Shown: positions 1 to 9,613, numbered from the stretch's first letter. The stretch: 38,572 nt of DNA from Phycisphaeraceae bacterium (GCA_028284925.1 JANQQT010000156.1:1-38572); one strand, 5' to 3'. Program-made: numbers and translations. The notes: generated from the sequence alone by a model not told the origin.

Positions 1-1008
1 GGGGAGGTCGTATTGATTCGCAATGAGGTCAATGCGGGGCCTGTTGCGAAAAACCTGGGGCTTGTCAGGGCGAAGGGCGAGTATGTGATCATGTTGGATG
101 ATGACAGTTACCCGGCAGGGAATGCGGTGGGGATGTCGATTGGGTATCTGGATGCGCATCCGGAAACGGCAGTGGTGGTTGGGCGTTGCGTGTTGCCCAA
201 TGGGAATTGTGAGGCGCCTGCATTGCCGGAAATACTGATGGGTGGCGCCAGTTGCGTGAGGCGAAGCGTGTTGGATGAGGTGGGTTTGTTTCCGGAGGAG
301 TTTTTTAAGGGGGCGGAGGAGTACGATCTGAGCTTTCGGATATGGGATGCGGGATATCGGATTGAACGGTTTGAGGATGTGGTGTATCGGCATGATAAGG
401 TGGAGGGCGGGCGCGCGGAGGTGGGTCTTGCATTGAAGGATTTGCGGAACAACCTGATTTTGATCGAGAGGTACTTGCCGAAGGAGCATCGGCGGGTGTT
501 CAGAAGGGATTGGATCGCGCGTTATAAGGCGTTCGCAAGGATGCAGGGGATGGAGGAGGATCTGGTGGAGGCGATGCGAGAGGGGTTGGAATGGTCGAGG
601 AAGATTCGGAAGGAAGGGGGGCGAAGGGAGTTGGGAACAGAGGCGATAGAGGCGCTTTTCGGTTTTGAGTCACAGCGGGAGGCGGTGAGGCGATTTGTGG
701 AGGAGAATGAAGCAACGGAGATTGCGATTGCTGGTTATGCAAAGACGCTTTATGTGACTTACAAGGCCGCGTGGGCGGCGGGTGTGGAGATTAAGGCGAT
801 TCTGGAAGATCACCCGGCTTTTGTAGGCGGGCGGTATCGGGGTGTTGAGGTGACGAAGTACAAGGAATTGGGCGCGATGAGGGTGGGGGGGGTGCTGATT
901 GCGAATGTGAATCCGGCTCAGGTGTTTGACGTTCGCGAGAAGGTTGAAGCGGTTTATGGAGGGCCTGTGCTTCAACTATGGGAAGAGAGGCGAATGGGCA
1001 CTTGCTAG
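1..1008 (+). CDS. Glycosyltransferase family 2 with C-terminal Rossmann-like domain (5' partial)
   Basis: The reading frame is open from base 1, so the N-terminus lies outside the window. The visible part begins inside a GT-A fold: NEVNAGPVAKNLGL, then an acidic DDD stretch (nt 97-105) typical of the metal/nucleotide-sugar site of GT2 enzymes, and GAEEYDLSFR, which matches the GT2 catalytic ED region. The last ~100 residues (IAIAGYAKTLYVTYKAA..., VGGVLIANVNPAQVFDVREK) look like a small nucleotide-binding Rossmann-type module of the kind appended to some polysaccharide GTs. It probably transfers a sugar during surface glycan or glycolipid assembly. A methyltransferase starts 10 nt downstream and a PhyH-like oxygenase follows, so the three probably form one operon. 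The sugar donor and acceptor cannot be read from sequence. Confidence 0.85.
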   Translation, partial: GEVVLIRNEVNAGPVAKNLGLVRAKGEYVIMLDDDSYPAGNAVGMSIGYLDAHPETAVVVGRCVLPNGNCEAPALPEILMGGASCVRRSVLDEVGLFPEEFFKGAEEYDLSFRIWDAGYRIERFEDVVYRHDKVEGGRAEVGLALKDLRNNLILIERYLPKEHRRVFRRDWIARYKAFARMQGMEEDLVEAMREGLEWSRKIRKEGGRRELGTEAIEALFGFESQREAVRRFVEENEATEIAIAGYAKTLYVTYKAAWAAGVEIKAILEDHPAFVGGRYRGVEVTKYKELGAMRVGGVLIANVNPAQVFDVREKVEAVYGGPVLQLWEERRMGTC

Positions 1009-1017
1009 GGCGGTCGG

Positions 1018-1779
1018 ATGTCGATATGGTGGAAGTGCTTTAGAGACCCTTACAAGGACGAGTATGCGATGACGGATCATCAGACGACGATACAGGGCGG
1101 GCCGGCGGTGGAGGTTCAACCGGTCCGGTACAACACCTTCAGCAAAATGGATGATGGGGCGTTTGATTCGTTTATCACGGATCGGATGGGGAATGCGAAC
1201 AAGTTGACGGCATTGCGTATGTTGGTGGAGGACGGCGGATTGGGTGAAACTTTTACAGCTTTGGATATAGGTTGCGGGCCGGGACAGATTGCGGCGATGA
1301 TTGAGGCGGATATGGTATTGAAGGGGCGTGTGCGTTATACGGGAATGGATCAGAACGAGCGGGCGCTGGAATATGCAAGGGAGCGACATGGGGCTGGGTA
1401 TGAATTTGTGCAAAGGGATCTGTTGGAGGAGGGGTTGTGGGAGGGCGCTTCGTTTGATGTGGTGATGTTCCATGATGTGATTGAGCACATGCCGCATTAC
1501 AAGCCCGCGCTTGAGGCAGCGCTTGAGGCGCGGCCGCGCGTGTTGGTTATCAATACGCAGACGGTTTGCAGTGAGCGAACGGAGGATGAGATCCGTTATC
1601 ACGAGAAGGCGGCGTGTTATATGAATTACTATGCGTATTGTGAGTTTACGGCGTTTCTGCGTGAGCGTGTAGGTGAACGGGCGATGACCGTAGTGGACTT
1701 CCCGCCGATTGTGAATGCGGAGAATGACTGGTACCCGGTAAAACCACAGAAGGTTTTTTATGTGCGATTGCGTGATTGA
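1018..1779 (+). CDS. Class I SAM-dependent methyltransferase
   Basis: 253 residues from the ATG at 1018. Motif I, ALDIGCGPG (residues 81-89), binds S-adenosylmethionine. VRYTGMDQNERALEYAR provides the acidic residue after strand 2, and SFDVVMFHDVIEHMPHY is the usual post-motif II segment, with HDVIEH typical of the Methyltransf_11/25 group. It lies 10 nt behind the glycosyltransferase and 45 nt before the dioxygenase start, so it probably decorates the same glycan or small molecule. An alternative start is the ATG at 1069 (MTDHQTT); neither has a strong ribosome binding site and both leave the core intact. The acceptor atom and substrate are unknown. Confidence 0.85.
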   Translation: MSIWWKCFRDPYKDEYAMTDHQTTIQGGPAVEVQPVRYNTFSKMDDGAFDSFITDRMGNANKLTALRMLVEDGGLGETFTALDIGCGPGQIAAMIEADMVLKGRVRYTGMDQNERALEYARERHGAGYEFVQRDLLEEGLWEGASFDVVMFHDVIEHMPHYKPALEAALEARPRVLVINTQTVCSERTEDEIRYHEKAACYMNYYAYCEFTAFLRERVGERAMTVVDFPPIVNAENDWYPVKPQKVFYVRLRD

Positions 1780-1824
1780 GTGTGAATGGGGCGTAGGGGT
1801 TTGGCGGGGTGTGGGGATAGGATT

Positions 1825-2808
1825 ATGGAACAGTCTGTGAAAACGGATCGGGCGTCTACGGCGACACCGCGTCGAAAGTCTGATTACTCCCTTCTCGAGC
1901 GATTTCGATACCGGTGTGGGAAAAAGTTCAAGGATTTGCGCTTTGTCCTGAATCGGGATGTATTTAAGAATCCGGCGGCGCGGCGATTGCATCGAGAACA
2001 TCCGGTGACATTGAGTGAGGCGCAGGCACGGGTCGTGCAGGAACTAACCTCGCGGGGGATCGCGATGATTCATGTGGATGAGTTGTTGGGACATTCGGGT
2101 CTTTATGAGGCGGTGGCGGAAGCTGCGGATGCGTTTGAACATGGTGGTGCAGTGGTGGAGGGGATCAGGCGGTATGAGGAGCATTACGGGGATTCGAGCT
2201 GGAAGGAATATATCGTGCGGCGATTTGGAAACGGGGAAAGGGTAGGGGGCGATGACCCGCTGGTGCGTTTTGCGTTATGTGGTGAGTTGCTGGATACGGT
2301 GAATGCGTATATGGGAATGTGGACGCGGCTATTGGGTGTGAATCTTTGGTACACGATTCCACTGGCGGCGCAGCGTGAGCGGCTGGCCTCACAGAATTGG
2401 CATCGTGATCCGGAAGACCAGTCACTGGTAAAGGTTTTTCTGCAGTTTCGGGAGGTGGATAAGGGGGCCGGGCCGTTTGAGTACGTGCCGGGGTCCCGGG
2501 CTGGAGGAAAGTATTCTCATTTGTGGCCGATGGCGACGGGATCAGGGACGCGGGGGTACATTCCGGATGAGTTGATAGATGAGCATGTGGAAGAGGGGGA
2601 TATTGTGACGGGGACATGCCGGGCGGGGACGTTGATATTTTGTGATACGTCGGGGTTTCATCGAGGTGGCTTTGCGCGGGAGAATCCACGATTAACGGGT
2701 TTGTTCATGTATAAGACGCCGGCGTCGCTGTATGACTGTATCTTGAATATTGACAGGGTGTGTGATTCGGAGACAAGGACACCTCAGGCTGGATTTGCAT
2801 TGGAATAG
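1825..2808 (+). CDS. Phytanoyl-CoA dioxygenase (PhyH)-like Fe(II)/2-oxoglutarate oxygenase
   Basis: 327 residues. The iron facial triad is visible: WHRDPED gives H193 and D195, and GFHRGG gives the distal H279. An Arg in ENPRLTG is suitably placed to hold 2-oxoglutarate. GPFEYVPGSRAGG between the halves is a typical PhyH segment. The frame is open from 1786, but that start gives an unlikely leader; ATG 1825 follows a purine-rich GGGGATAGG and is preferred. Family members hydroxylate lipids, sugars or secondary metabolites. Its place behind a glycosyltransferase and a methyltransferase suggests hydroxylation of a glycan or glycolipid precursor, but the substrate cannot be deduced. Confidence 0.82.
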   Translation: MEQSVKTDRASTATPRRKSDYSLLERFRYRCGKKFKDLRFVLNRDVFKNPAARRLHREHPVTLSEAQARVVQELTSRGIAMIHVDELLGHSGLYEAVAEAADAFEHGGAVVEGIRRYEEHYGDSSWKEYIVRRFGNGERVGGDDPLVRFALCGELLDTVNAYMGMWTRLLGVNLWYTIPLAAQRERLASQNWHRDPEDQSLVKVFLQFREVDKGAGPFEYVPGSRAGGKYSHLWPMATGSGTRGYIPDELIDEHVEEGDIVTGTCRAGTLIFCDTSGFHRGGFARENPRLTGLFMYKTPASLYDCILNIDRVCDSETRTPQAGFALE

Positions 2809-3073
2809 GAAAAGAGCCTGATATGTCCAAGCGTTGCCGGTCGTCTCCATGTCGATAGAAAGATGATTGTCATTTCCTCAATAGACGGATGCACCGTTTT
2901 GGATTGGAGCGAATCTGCCGAACGATTTGTCCGATTCGCGGCTATTTGGTGGAAGCGCCTAGTACCACGGCGGCCTGGCGAATCCGATTGTTCCCGAGTT
3001 CGCTATAGGCAGGTTGTTACCTGAAGATGTGTTTTGGACAACCCGGCGCGGAGGCGTTCGTTAAGATATATGG

Positions 3074-4279
3074 ATGTTCAGGCATAAAACAAGTCGGTTC
3101 CAATGCGGGTATCGCCTTATCCGGGCTACCTTATTTTGTTTGTTGCTTGGTGTTGTTGGTCCAGTCGAGTCGCGAGGCGATGATTTATTGCCGGATTTGG
3201 TTCCGTGGGCGAGTCAGAGTCGTGGGTATGTGTATGACTGGTATATTGATCCGTTTGAGATGCCTGGTCGATCGCTGATGCGATTGTCAACTACGGCGGC
3301 GAATATCGGCGCCGGGCCCTTGGAGATTGAAGGGGTGGACCCGGATGCGGATGAACACGATCACCAGCATGTGCTTCAGCGGATATATGACACGGAAGGC
3401 GGTTTTCGTGAGCGGGACGCTGGTCTGTTTGAATTTCATCCTGAGCATCAACATACACATCTGGAAGATTTTGCAAGATATGCGCTCATGGACGTCCTGG
3501 CAGATGAGAGTGTTGGGGAGATAGTGGCGGGTGGCGAAAAGACATCTTTCTGTCTTCTGGATTCCGTGCCCTATGACCGATCGTTGTCTGGAGCTCCGGG
3601 CACGCGGGAATATTTCACTTGTGATGCGGGTGTGCAGGGGATCAGTGTGGGGTGGGCGGACGTGTATGGAGCGTATCTGCCTGATCAGTGGATTGATGTG
3701 ACGGGCGTGCCGGTAGGGGAATATTGGTTGCAGGTGCATGTAGACCCCGCAGACCATCTGGAGGAATCGAATGAAAACAATAACGTTCTTCGCATCAAGA
3801 TTAATTTGCAGGGTAATACGTTAGCGGGCGATCTGAATTTTGATCAGGTGGTGGATGATCTGGATATTGACATACTGGCGCATATGCAGGGGTTTGTAAA
3901 CGGTGATCTGGATGTGGATGAATCCGGCGGCGCCGCGGATCAGATGGATTTGGATTATCTGATCACATCGATTTTGGGAACAACTTATGGGGATGCAAAT
4001 CTGGATGGTGTGGTCAACATGGCGGATTTTGAGATTTGGCGGGTGAATCGGATGCTGGATGCGGACTTGTCAGGGAGTGTCGTGGAAGATGAGCGGATGT
4101 ATGGCCGGGGGGATTTCAATCTGGATGGCGCGATAGACGGATTTGATTTCGCGATCTGGCAGGCGGCTTTTGGCGTCGGAGAATCTAAGGATGGTGAGGT
4201 AGCGAACGTGCCGGAGCCTGGCGGGATGTGGTTGTTTGGTTTGGTCGCGGGTTTTCTTGGAATGCGTCCGCGATATTGA
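3074..4279 (+). CDS. Secreted lysyl-oxidase-like protein with dockerin-type repeats and PEP-CTERM tail
   Basis: 401 residues. The N-terminal hydrophobic stretch (about 15-32) is a signal peptide. Residues ~38-245 match the lysyl oxidase fold: HPEHQHTH (122-129) corresponds to the copper-binding HxxHxHxH. K156 in GGEKTSFCLLD and Y198 in DVYGAYLPDQWIDVT sit where animal LOX has the Lys and Tyr that form the lysine tyrosylquinone cofactor. Then follow four dockerin-like calcium half-sites (GDLNFDQVVDDLD, GDLDVDESGG, GDANLDGVVNMADF, GDFNLDGAIDGFDF). The C-terminus VPEPGGMWLFGLVAGFLGMR is a PEP-CTERM sorting signal. Likely role: copper amine oxidase crosslinking at the cell surface or matrix. No clear Shine-Dalgarno precedes the ATG. 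The gene converges on hemC with 12 nt between stops. Confidence 0.85.
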   Translation: MFRHKTSRFQCGYRLIRATLFCLLLGVVGPVESRGDDLLPDLVPWASQSRGYVYDWYIDPFEMPGRSLMRLSTTAANIGAGPLEIEGVDPDADEHDHQHVLQRIYDTEGGFRERDAGLFEFHPEHQHTHLEDFARYALMDVLADESVGEIVAGGEKTSFCLLDSVPYDRSLSGAPGTREYFTCDAGVQGISVGWADVYGAYLPDQWIDVTGVPVGEYWLQVHVDPADHLEESNENNNVLRIKINLQGNTLAGDLNFDQVVDDLDIDILAHMQGFVNGDLDVDESGGAADQMDLDYLITSILGTTYGDANLDGVVNMADFEIWRVNRMLDADLSGSVVEDERMYGRGDFNLDGAIDGFDFAIWQAAFGVGESKDGEVANVPEPGGMWLFGLVAGFLGMRPRY

Positions 4280-4291
4280 GGGTGGGTCCTA

Positions 4292-5257
4292 CTAAGAATC
4301 GATAGACTGACTGATTCCTGTCTCCGCAGCCTTGGCGAGGATTTCGGTTGCGCCCTGGGCGATGAGTTGGTTGGCCATGTCGTCGACCAGGTCACTGACA
4401 GCGCGGGTGGACCCTTCCTCGGAGGCTTCGAGGCATTGTGAGCCGTCCGGCGCGAGGACGCGGGCAGTCAGTCGAATGCCGTTGACTGGGAAGCACTCGG
4501 CGTAAGCAGCGAGGGGCGAATGGCAGTCAGCGCCGAGCGCTGCGGCGATACGACGTTCTGCGCCAACGGCCAGTGTGGTGTTCGAGTCGTTAAGACGAAG
4601 ACAGCGTCGAACAGTGGTGTGATCATCGGCGCGACACTGGATGGCGACGGCGCCTTGTCCGGCTGCCGGCAGGATCTGTGAAATGGGAATGGCGTTGGCG
4701 GCATGCTCGTCGAGGCCCAGTCTCAATAAGCCCGCAGCGGCAAGGAGGGTGGCATCCATCTCACCTTCTTCGAGGACTTTGCGTATCCGTGTATCTACAT
4801 TCCCTCGAAGGGGAACGATCTTCAGGTCGTTGCGAATGCGTAACAGTTGGGCGGCTCGGCGTGGTGAGCATGTGCCGACCACTGCGTTAGAGGGAAGCTC
4901 TTCGATGGTATTGGCATTCCTGGCGATCAGGACATCATGGGCAGGCCTGCGCGCGGGGATGGCCGCAAGGACAAGGCCGGTGGTTTCTTCGGTAGGTATG
5001 TCCTTGAGGCTGTGGACGGCAATGTCTGCGCGACCATCGAGGACGGCATCTTCGATAGAGCGTGTAAACAAGCCCTTTCCACCGAAGTTCGCCAGGGGGT
5101 GGTCCTTGACGCGATCTCCATCGCTTTCAAGCTCTACAAGGCGCATTCCCACACGAGGGTTGAGCTGGTTCAATCGTTCACCGACAGCCCGCGACTGGAT
5201 TAAGGCCAGCGCGCTCCTTCGGGTCGCAATGACAATATCACGTCGACTTGGACGCAA
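4292..5257 (-). CDS. hemC: Hydroxymethylbilane synthase (porphobilinogen deaminase)
   Basis: Cytoplasmic enzyme that joins four porphobilinogens into hydroxymethylbilane in haem/tetrapyrrole synthesis. About 321 residues, the usual family length. Diagnostic segments are IATRRSALALIQS at the N-terminus, the substrate/cofactor loops GGKGLFTRSIEDA and GRADIAVHSLKDIPTE (catalytic Asp in RADIAVHS), the arginine-rich GTCSPRRAAQLL, PLRGNVDTRIRK, and LGADCHSPLAAYA, whose Cys anchors the dipyrromethane cofactor. There is no ATG near the N-terminus. TTG at 5257 lies 7 nt behind GGAG and is preferred over the TTG at 5263, which sits almost on the ribosome binding site. No other haem gene is present in the window. 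Confidence 0.95.
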   Translation of the reverse strand: MRPSRRDIVIATRRSALALIQSRAVGERLNQLNPRVGMRLVELESDGDRVKDHPLANFGGKGLFTRSIEDAVLDGRADIAVHSLKDIPTEETTGLVLAAIPARRPAHDVLIARNANTIEELPSNAVVGTCSPRRAAQLLRIRNDLKIVPLRGNVDTRIRKVLEEGEMDATLLAAAGLLRLGLDEHAANAIPISQILPAAGQGAVAIQCRADDHTTVRRCLRLNDSNTTLAVGAERRIAAALGADCHSPLAAYAECFPVNGIRLTARVLAPDGSQCLEASEEGSTRAVSDLVDDMANQLIAQGATEILAKAAETGISQSIDS

Positions 5258-5385
5258 TGGCAAGCTCCCTGTTATATAGCCCCAAAAATGTTGGTTTTTC
5301 CGAACATGCGTGTACCTGCCTGTTCAGAAGTTTCGGCCGACCGGGAAATGGCGAAGGAAAAGTGTACCGGTGCCGACGTCTTATG

Positions 5386-6021
5386 TCACGTACTCAACCA
5401 AAGAACAGCTGTAACAATTTCGGTCACAAGTATAGCACCCGCCCAAAGGGCGGCTTTCCACATGGTTATTGGTTTACTCCGGTTTTTATTGCGTACCGGC
5501 ACACGTTTTATTAATTCTCTTGCGGCCCCAATGTTAAGGCCGCGTCGGGCGTGATCCTGGACGATGGCGATCAGGAGATTGCACTCGAAACGGTTCAGCC
5601 CAAGCAATGATCCTACCTTCATCAATTGCTCGCGCTTGGCGTAAGGTAACACTGCGCCTTCCAAAATCTGGGAAGTGCGCACGGCAAATACCCATCGTGG
5701 ATCGGTTGCCGAGAGATTCTCTTGCGGCGTTTGGGGGGATGAAATCGCTGTACTTTCTGAGGGCAGCGAAGACGATGCGCGGTTATCGGGCTTTTGCTCG
5801 GATTTGGAAGGGGGGAGAGGTTTGACGCCGGTCATTTTGATCTTGTCGACGTGCATCCGAACCGCAGGCGTTTCCGTGCGTGTAGTTTTTCCATGGCGAT
5901 CGGTTTCCGTGATCGCACGAATCTGATAGTCAGCGTTCGTCTCGATCGTTACGGATGAAGAAACTTCAGGCGGCCTGACCAGTCGCAGACGTGGTCCATT
6001 AGCGTCGACTTTCTGACTCAT
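5386..6021 (-). CDS. Tail-anchored membrane protein of unknown function
   Basis: 211 residues beginning MSQKVDANGPRLRLVRPPE, with GGGAGAAAG just upstream of the ATG at 6021; the open frame extends further 5' but without support. The N-terminal half is polar and rich in Ser, Pro and Lys, with no signal peptide. The middle (WVFAVRTSQILEGAVLPYAKREQLMKVG to about ELIKRVP) looks like a small helical domain. The C-terminus MWKAALWAGAILVTEIVTAV is one membrane helix followed by only a few residues, which makes the protein tail-anchored with its bulk in the cytoplasm. No family is recognised. It lies between hemC and glutathione reductase on the same strand with >100-nt gaps, so it is probably its own unit. 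Confidence 0.7.
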   Translation of the reverse strand: MSQKVDANGPRLRLVRPPEVSSSVTIETNADYQIRAITETDRHGKTTRTETPAVRMHVDKIKMTGVKPLPPSKSEQKPDNRASSSLPSESTAISSPQTPQENLSATDPRWVFAVRTSQILEGAVLPYAKREQLMKVGSLLGLNRFECNLLIAIVQDHARRGLNIGAARELIKRVPVRNKNRSKPITMWKAALWAGAILVTEIVTAVLWLST

Positions 6022-6123
6022 CTCTTTCTCCCTTCGGTTCGGCCCTGTGCTGATCGGCGGCAAAACACGAACATGTACTCTCTCTCTATTAAAACATACC
6101 ACACGGATTATTAAGCGGCATGG

Positions 6124-6152
6124 AACTTATCAGAAATGGTCAAAAATGTCAA
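6124..6152 (-). promoter_or_regulatory. Candidate promoter for the tail-anchored protein gene
   Basis: On the minus strand TTGACA (6152-6147) is followed after 17 nt by TAAGTT (6129-6124), in an AT-rich gap about 100 nt upstream of the ATG at 6021. The -35 hexamer is perfect and the -10 is weak. This is a sequence match only. Confidence 0.3.
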
Positions 6153-6238
6153 ACCGATTACCGAGGTTAATTTATGTTGACAAGACGTCATAACCGTCAA
6201 ATTTGTTACAGAGCGAACTGGATTGTTGTAGCTACCTG

Positions 6239-7588
6239 TTACCCGGCGGTACGCATCGTGACGAATTCCTCGGCGGTGGTGGGGTGGATGCCGATCGTGG
6301 CGTCGAAGTGTTCCTTGGTCGCGCCCGCCTGCATGGCGATGGCAATACCCTGAATGATCTCACCCGCATCGGGACCGAGCATGTGAGTACCGATGACTTT
6401 GCGTGAGTCCGCATCAACGATGAGTTTCATGAAGACCTTTTCATCACGCCCGGCGAGGATGTTGCGCATGGGGCGGAACGATGAGCGGTAGACCTCGATG
6501 TTGTCATGGGCATCGCGAGCCTGTTCTTCCGTCAGTCCCACTGTTCCCAGATTCGGCTGGCTGAATACGGTGGAGGGGATGTTGCCGTATTGCATTGCAG
6601 TGGGGTTGTCCTCGTATAGCGTTTTGACGAGGGCAATGGATTCGGCGATGGCGACAGGCGTGAGGTTCATTCGATTGGTGACATCTCCTACAGCGAAGAT
6701 ATGGTCGACATTGGTTTTGGAGTAGAGATCGACGGGAATCTCACCGCGTTTGCCGACGTTGACACCGGCCTGGTCCAGGGCCAGGCTTTGGGTGTTTGCG
6801 ATGCGGCCGGTGGCGTACATGACGAGGTCGGCGACAATGGTCTGGTCGTCTTGGGTGGTGATCACCAGGCCATCAGCGGATTTCTCAATGCTCCGCACGT
6901 CGGTGTTGAAGCGGAGATCGATGTTTCTACTTTTCATGTTCTCTGCGAGTTTTTCTCGCAATTCGTGATCGAAGCCGCGCAGGAAGAGGTCGCCGCGATA
7001 GAGCTGGGTGACCTGAGAGTCTAGTCCGTTGAATATGCCCGCGAATTCGACCGCGATATAGCCGCCCCCGACGATGACGACGCGTTTGGGTAGGTCTTCA
7101 AGGTAGAACGCTTCGTTGGAGGTGATGGCGAGGTCCGAGCCGGGGAATTCCGGGACGAATGGTTTGCCGCCGACGGCAATGAGGATTCGTTCTGCGGAAA
7201 GGGTTTGATCGCCAACCTGGATTTCGTGGGGTGAGATGAATTTCGCCCAGCCTTGGATGATCTGAACACCTGCATTTTCGAGGATGCGTTCGTAGATGTC
7301 GTTGAGGCGATTGATCTCATCATTTTTGTTGGTGATGAGTGTTTGCCAGTCGAAAGGGATCTGGCCGGGTGAGAAACCGAATCCACGTGAATCGGTGAAG
7401 CCTTCTGCGAATGCGGATGCGTAGACCAGGAGTTTCTTGGGGACGCAGCCGACGTTAACGCATGTACCGCCGAGGTCCGAACCTTCGATGACGGCGACGC
7501 GTTTGCCGAGTTGGGCGGTGAGTCGCGCTGCTCTTACGCCGCCCGAGCCGGCGCCAATAACCAGAAGATCGTAATCGTAGTTCGCCAT
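6239..7588 (-). CDS. gor: Glutathione-disulfide reductase
   Basis: 449-residue FAD/NADPH-dependent disulfide reductase. It has the FAD-binding GAGSGG (residues 12-17), the redox pair in GGTCVNVGCVPKK (C43, C48), a second dinucleotide-binding GGGYIAVEFAG, the RGFD segment seen in plant/cyanobacterial-type glutathione reductases, and the C-terminal HPTTAEEF with the active-site His435 and Glu440. It would reduce glutathione disulfide, or a related low-molecular-weight disulfide, in the cytoplasm. Start ATG 7588 (MANYDYD) has GGGAG 7 nt upstream; the in-frame extension to 7750 is not supported. It is divergent from polX across a 155-nt gap. Distinguishing it from mercuric, trypanothione or other class I reductases rests on RGFD and the GCVPKK context. 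Confidence 0.88.
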   Translation of the reverse strand: MANYDYDLLVIGAGSGGVRAARLTAQLGKRVAVIEGSDLGGTCVNVGCVPKKLLVYASAFAEGFTDSRGFGFSPGQIPFDWQTLITNKNDEINRLNDIYERILENAGVQIIQGWAKFISPHEIQVGDQTLSAERILIAVGGKPFVPEFPGSDLAITSNEAFYLEDLPKRVVIVGGGYIAVEFAGIFNGLDSQVTQLYRGDLFLRGFDHELREKLAENMKSRNIDLRFNTDVRSIEKSADGLVITTQDDQTIVADLVMYATGRIANTQSLALDQAGVNVGKRGEIPVDLYSKTNVDHIFAVGDVTNRMNLTPVAIAESIALVKTLYEDNPTAMQYGNIPSTVFSQPNLGTVGLTEEQARDAHDNIEVYRSSFRPMRNILAGRDEKVFMKLIVDADSRKVIGTHMLGPDAGEIIQGIAIAMQAGATKEHFDATIGIHPTTAEEFVTMRTAG

Positions 7589-7743
7589 GAGTATGCTCCC
7601 GTGTTTCTGCTGCGATGCGTGTTGACACATTGACGTTACGGGGTGAACAGACAAATTTGTGCGAGCGTGTTCCCCGGAGTTTAACGGGAATTGGATGATC
7701 CGGCGAATTACACCGTTGGATGCGGGACGGCTATCGTTGGGGC

Positions 7744-9501
7744 ATGTCATTTAACAAACAACTCAGTGCGATGTTCGACGAGATGGCGGGTGTATTGCAG
7801 TTGCTGGAAGCAAATCGGTTTAAGATCATCGCGTTTCAGAAAGGATCACGGACGGCGGAAGAGGCTGCGGTGGACCTTTCGACGCTTTGTGATGACATCA
7901 AGAAACTGACGGCGTTGGATGGAATCGGTAAGGGGTTGGCGGAGAAGATCATCGAATTTCATGAAACCGGACGCGTGGAGGAATTTGAGGAAGCCAAGGC
8001 GCAGGTTCCGGAGGGTGTGATTGAGTTGTTGGGCATCCCCGGACTTGGGCCGAAGACGGCGGCGATGCTCTGGAAACAGGCGGATGTGGAGTCTGTGGAT
8101 GACTTGAAGGCGAAGATTGAATCGGGCGAGTTGGAAGGATTGCCGCGTCTGGGGAAAAAGTCGTTGGAGAATATTTGCAAGTCAATAGAGTTTACGCAGC
8201 AGGCGGCGGATCGATCCCGGATCGGACCGGCATTGCGGATAGCGCAAGAGGTATGCGATACGTTATCGAAGTTGAAGGAGGTAAAGAAGATAGATTTTGC
8301 GGGGAGTCTGCGGCGGGGTAAGGAGACGATTGGGGATGTCGATGTTCTGGCGGCAGTAACCAATGCGGAGAAGCATGGGGAGGTGGTGAGTGAGACATTT
8401 CGATCGATGCCGATTGTGACGCAGGTGCTGGCTGCGGGAGCGACGAAATCTTCGGTCCGCACGGAAAGCGGGATTCAAATCGATCTTCGCGTCGTGGAGG
8501 CCGCTGGTTATGGGGCGGCGTTGATGTACTTTACTGGATCAAAGGAACACAACGTGCAGTTGCGTGAACGCGCGATCAAGCTCGGGTTGAGGCTCAATGA
8601 GTACGGACTTTGGCAGGGTGATGGGGAAGGTACGAAGGGAACCAAACCCGTAGCGGCGAAGACGGAGGATGAGATTTATAAGGCGTTGGGGTTGGCATTG
8701 ATTGACCCGGCATTGCGTGAGGCGCGGGGTGAAATTGACGCGGCGGAGGATGGTGAGTTGCCTAAGCTGATTGACCTGGCGGATATCCAGTGTGAGTTGC
8801 ACGCCCATACAACGGCGTCGGATGGGAAGCTGTCGATTGAGGAATTGGCTGCCGCGGCGAAGGCGAAGGGGTATCACACGATCGCCGTGACGGATCACTC
8901 GCAGAGTCAGCCGATTGCCAATGGTCTTTCGCCGGAACGATTGCTGAAGCACATCGATGCGATCCATGCGGCAAACGAAAAGGTGAAGGGAATTCAGATT
9001 CTCGCCGGGTCCGAGGTGGATATTCTCTCGGACGGTTCGCTGGACTATGAGGATGAGATTCTCGAGCAGTTGGATATTGTGGTGGCCAGTCCGCATCACG
9101 CGTTGTCGCAGGAGCCGAAGGCGGCGACGAAGCGATTGCTCAAGGCGATTGAGCATCCGTGTGTGAACATCATCGGGCATCCAACCGGCCGTTTGATTGG
9201 GCGTCGGGAGGGGTTGTCGCCGGATATGGGGGCGTTGATCAAGGCAGCGGCGGAGTGCGGGACGGCACTGGAGATTAACAGCTCGGACTATCGCCTTGAT
9301 TTGCGTGATACTCATGCGAAGGCGGCGATCGAAGCGGGCGTGTTGCTGGCGATCAATACCGATGCGCATGCGGCGCCGGATCTGGAGAATATTCAGTATG
9401 GCGTCCTGACCGCGCGGCGAGCATGGGCGACTACCGAAAATGTGGTTAACACGTTTACGAGGGCAAAGCTGGATAAGTGGTTGAAATCAAAACGGGGATG
9501 A
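7744..9501 (+). CDS. polX: DNA polymerase/3'-5' exonuclease PolX
   Basis: 585-residue family X repair polymerase. Order of domains: N-terminal 8-kDa-like helical region (1-60), helix-hairpin-helix loops [12 protein letters not shown] (58-70) and [15 protein letters not shown] (95-109), palm with [16 protein letters not shown] (D198, D200) and the third metal ligand D247 in QIDLRVV, then a C-terminal PHP phosphoesterase domain (from ~350) with HAHTTASDG (H353, H355), [17 protein letters not shown] and INTDAHA. Such enzymes fill short gaps in base-excision repair, and the PHP domain gives a Mn-dependent 3'-5' exonuclease. ATG 7744 is chosen over an in-frame start at 7720 because the fold begins [15 protein letters not shown]. 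No strong ribosome binding site is seen. Confidence 0.93.
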   Translation: MSFNKQLSAMFDEMAGVLQLLEANRFKIIAFQKGSRTAEEAAVDLSTLCDDIKKLTALDGIGKGLAEKIIEFHETGRVEEFEEAKAQVPEGVIELLGIPGLGPKTAAMLWKQADVESVDDLKAKIESGELEGLPRLGKKSLENICKSIEFTQQAADRSRIGPALRIAQEVCDTLSKLKEVKKIDFAGSLRRGKETIGDVDVLAAVTNAEKHGEVVSETFRSMPIVTQVLAAGATKSSVRTESGIQIDLRVVEAAGYGAALMYFTGSKEHNVQLRERAIKLGLRLNEYGLWQGDGEGTKGTKPVAAKTEDEIYKALGLALIDPALREARGEIDAAEDGELPKLIDLADIQCELHAHTTASDGKLSIEELAAAAKAKGYHTIAVTDHSQSQPIANGLSPERLLKHIDAIHAANEKVKGIQILAGSEVDILSDGSLDYEDEILEQLDIVVASPHHALSQEPKAATKRLLKAIEHPCVNIIGHPTGRLIGRREGLSPDMGALIKAAAECGTALEINSSDYRLDLRDTHAKAAIEAGVLLAINTDAHAAPDLENIQYGVLTARRAWATTENVVNTFTRAKLDKWLKSKRG

Positions 9502-9613
9502 TCTTTGGGAGCGGTGAACTCGGGGCGATTATCAGGCGTCCAATCTATCGGCGGGATGTAAGTGTGGATGCGGGTCTGTTTGAGCAAAGCGGGGCGGGGT
9601 ATAAAGGGTTCGC

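Noticed and set aside
976..2001. 341-codon minus-strand frame opposite the methyltransferase and dioxygenase genes
   Set aside because: Arg/His/Leu-rich composition typical of a shadow frame; no family motif; the plus-strand genes carry intact catalytic motifs.
3027..3278. 83-codon frame overlapping the start of the lysyl-oxidase gene
   Set aside because: Out of frame with the conserved protein and ends within it; no independent support.
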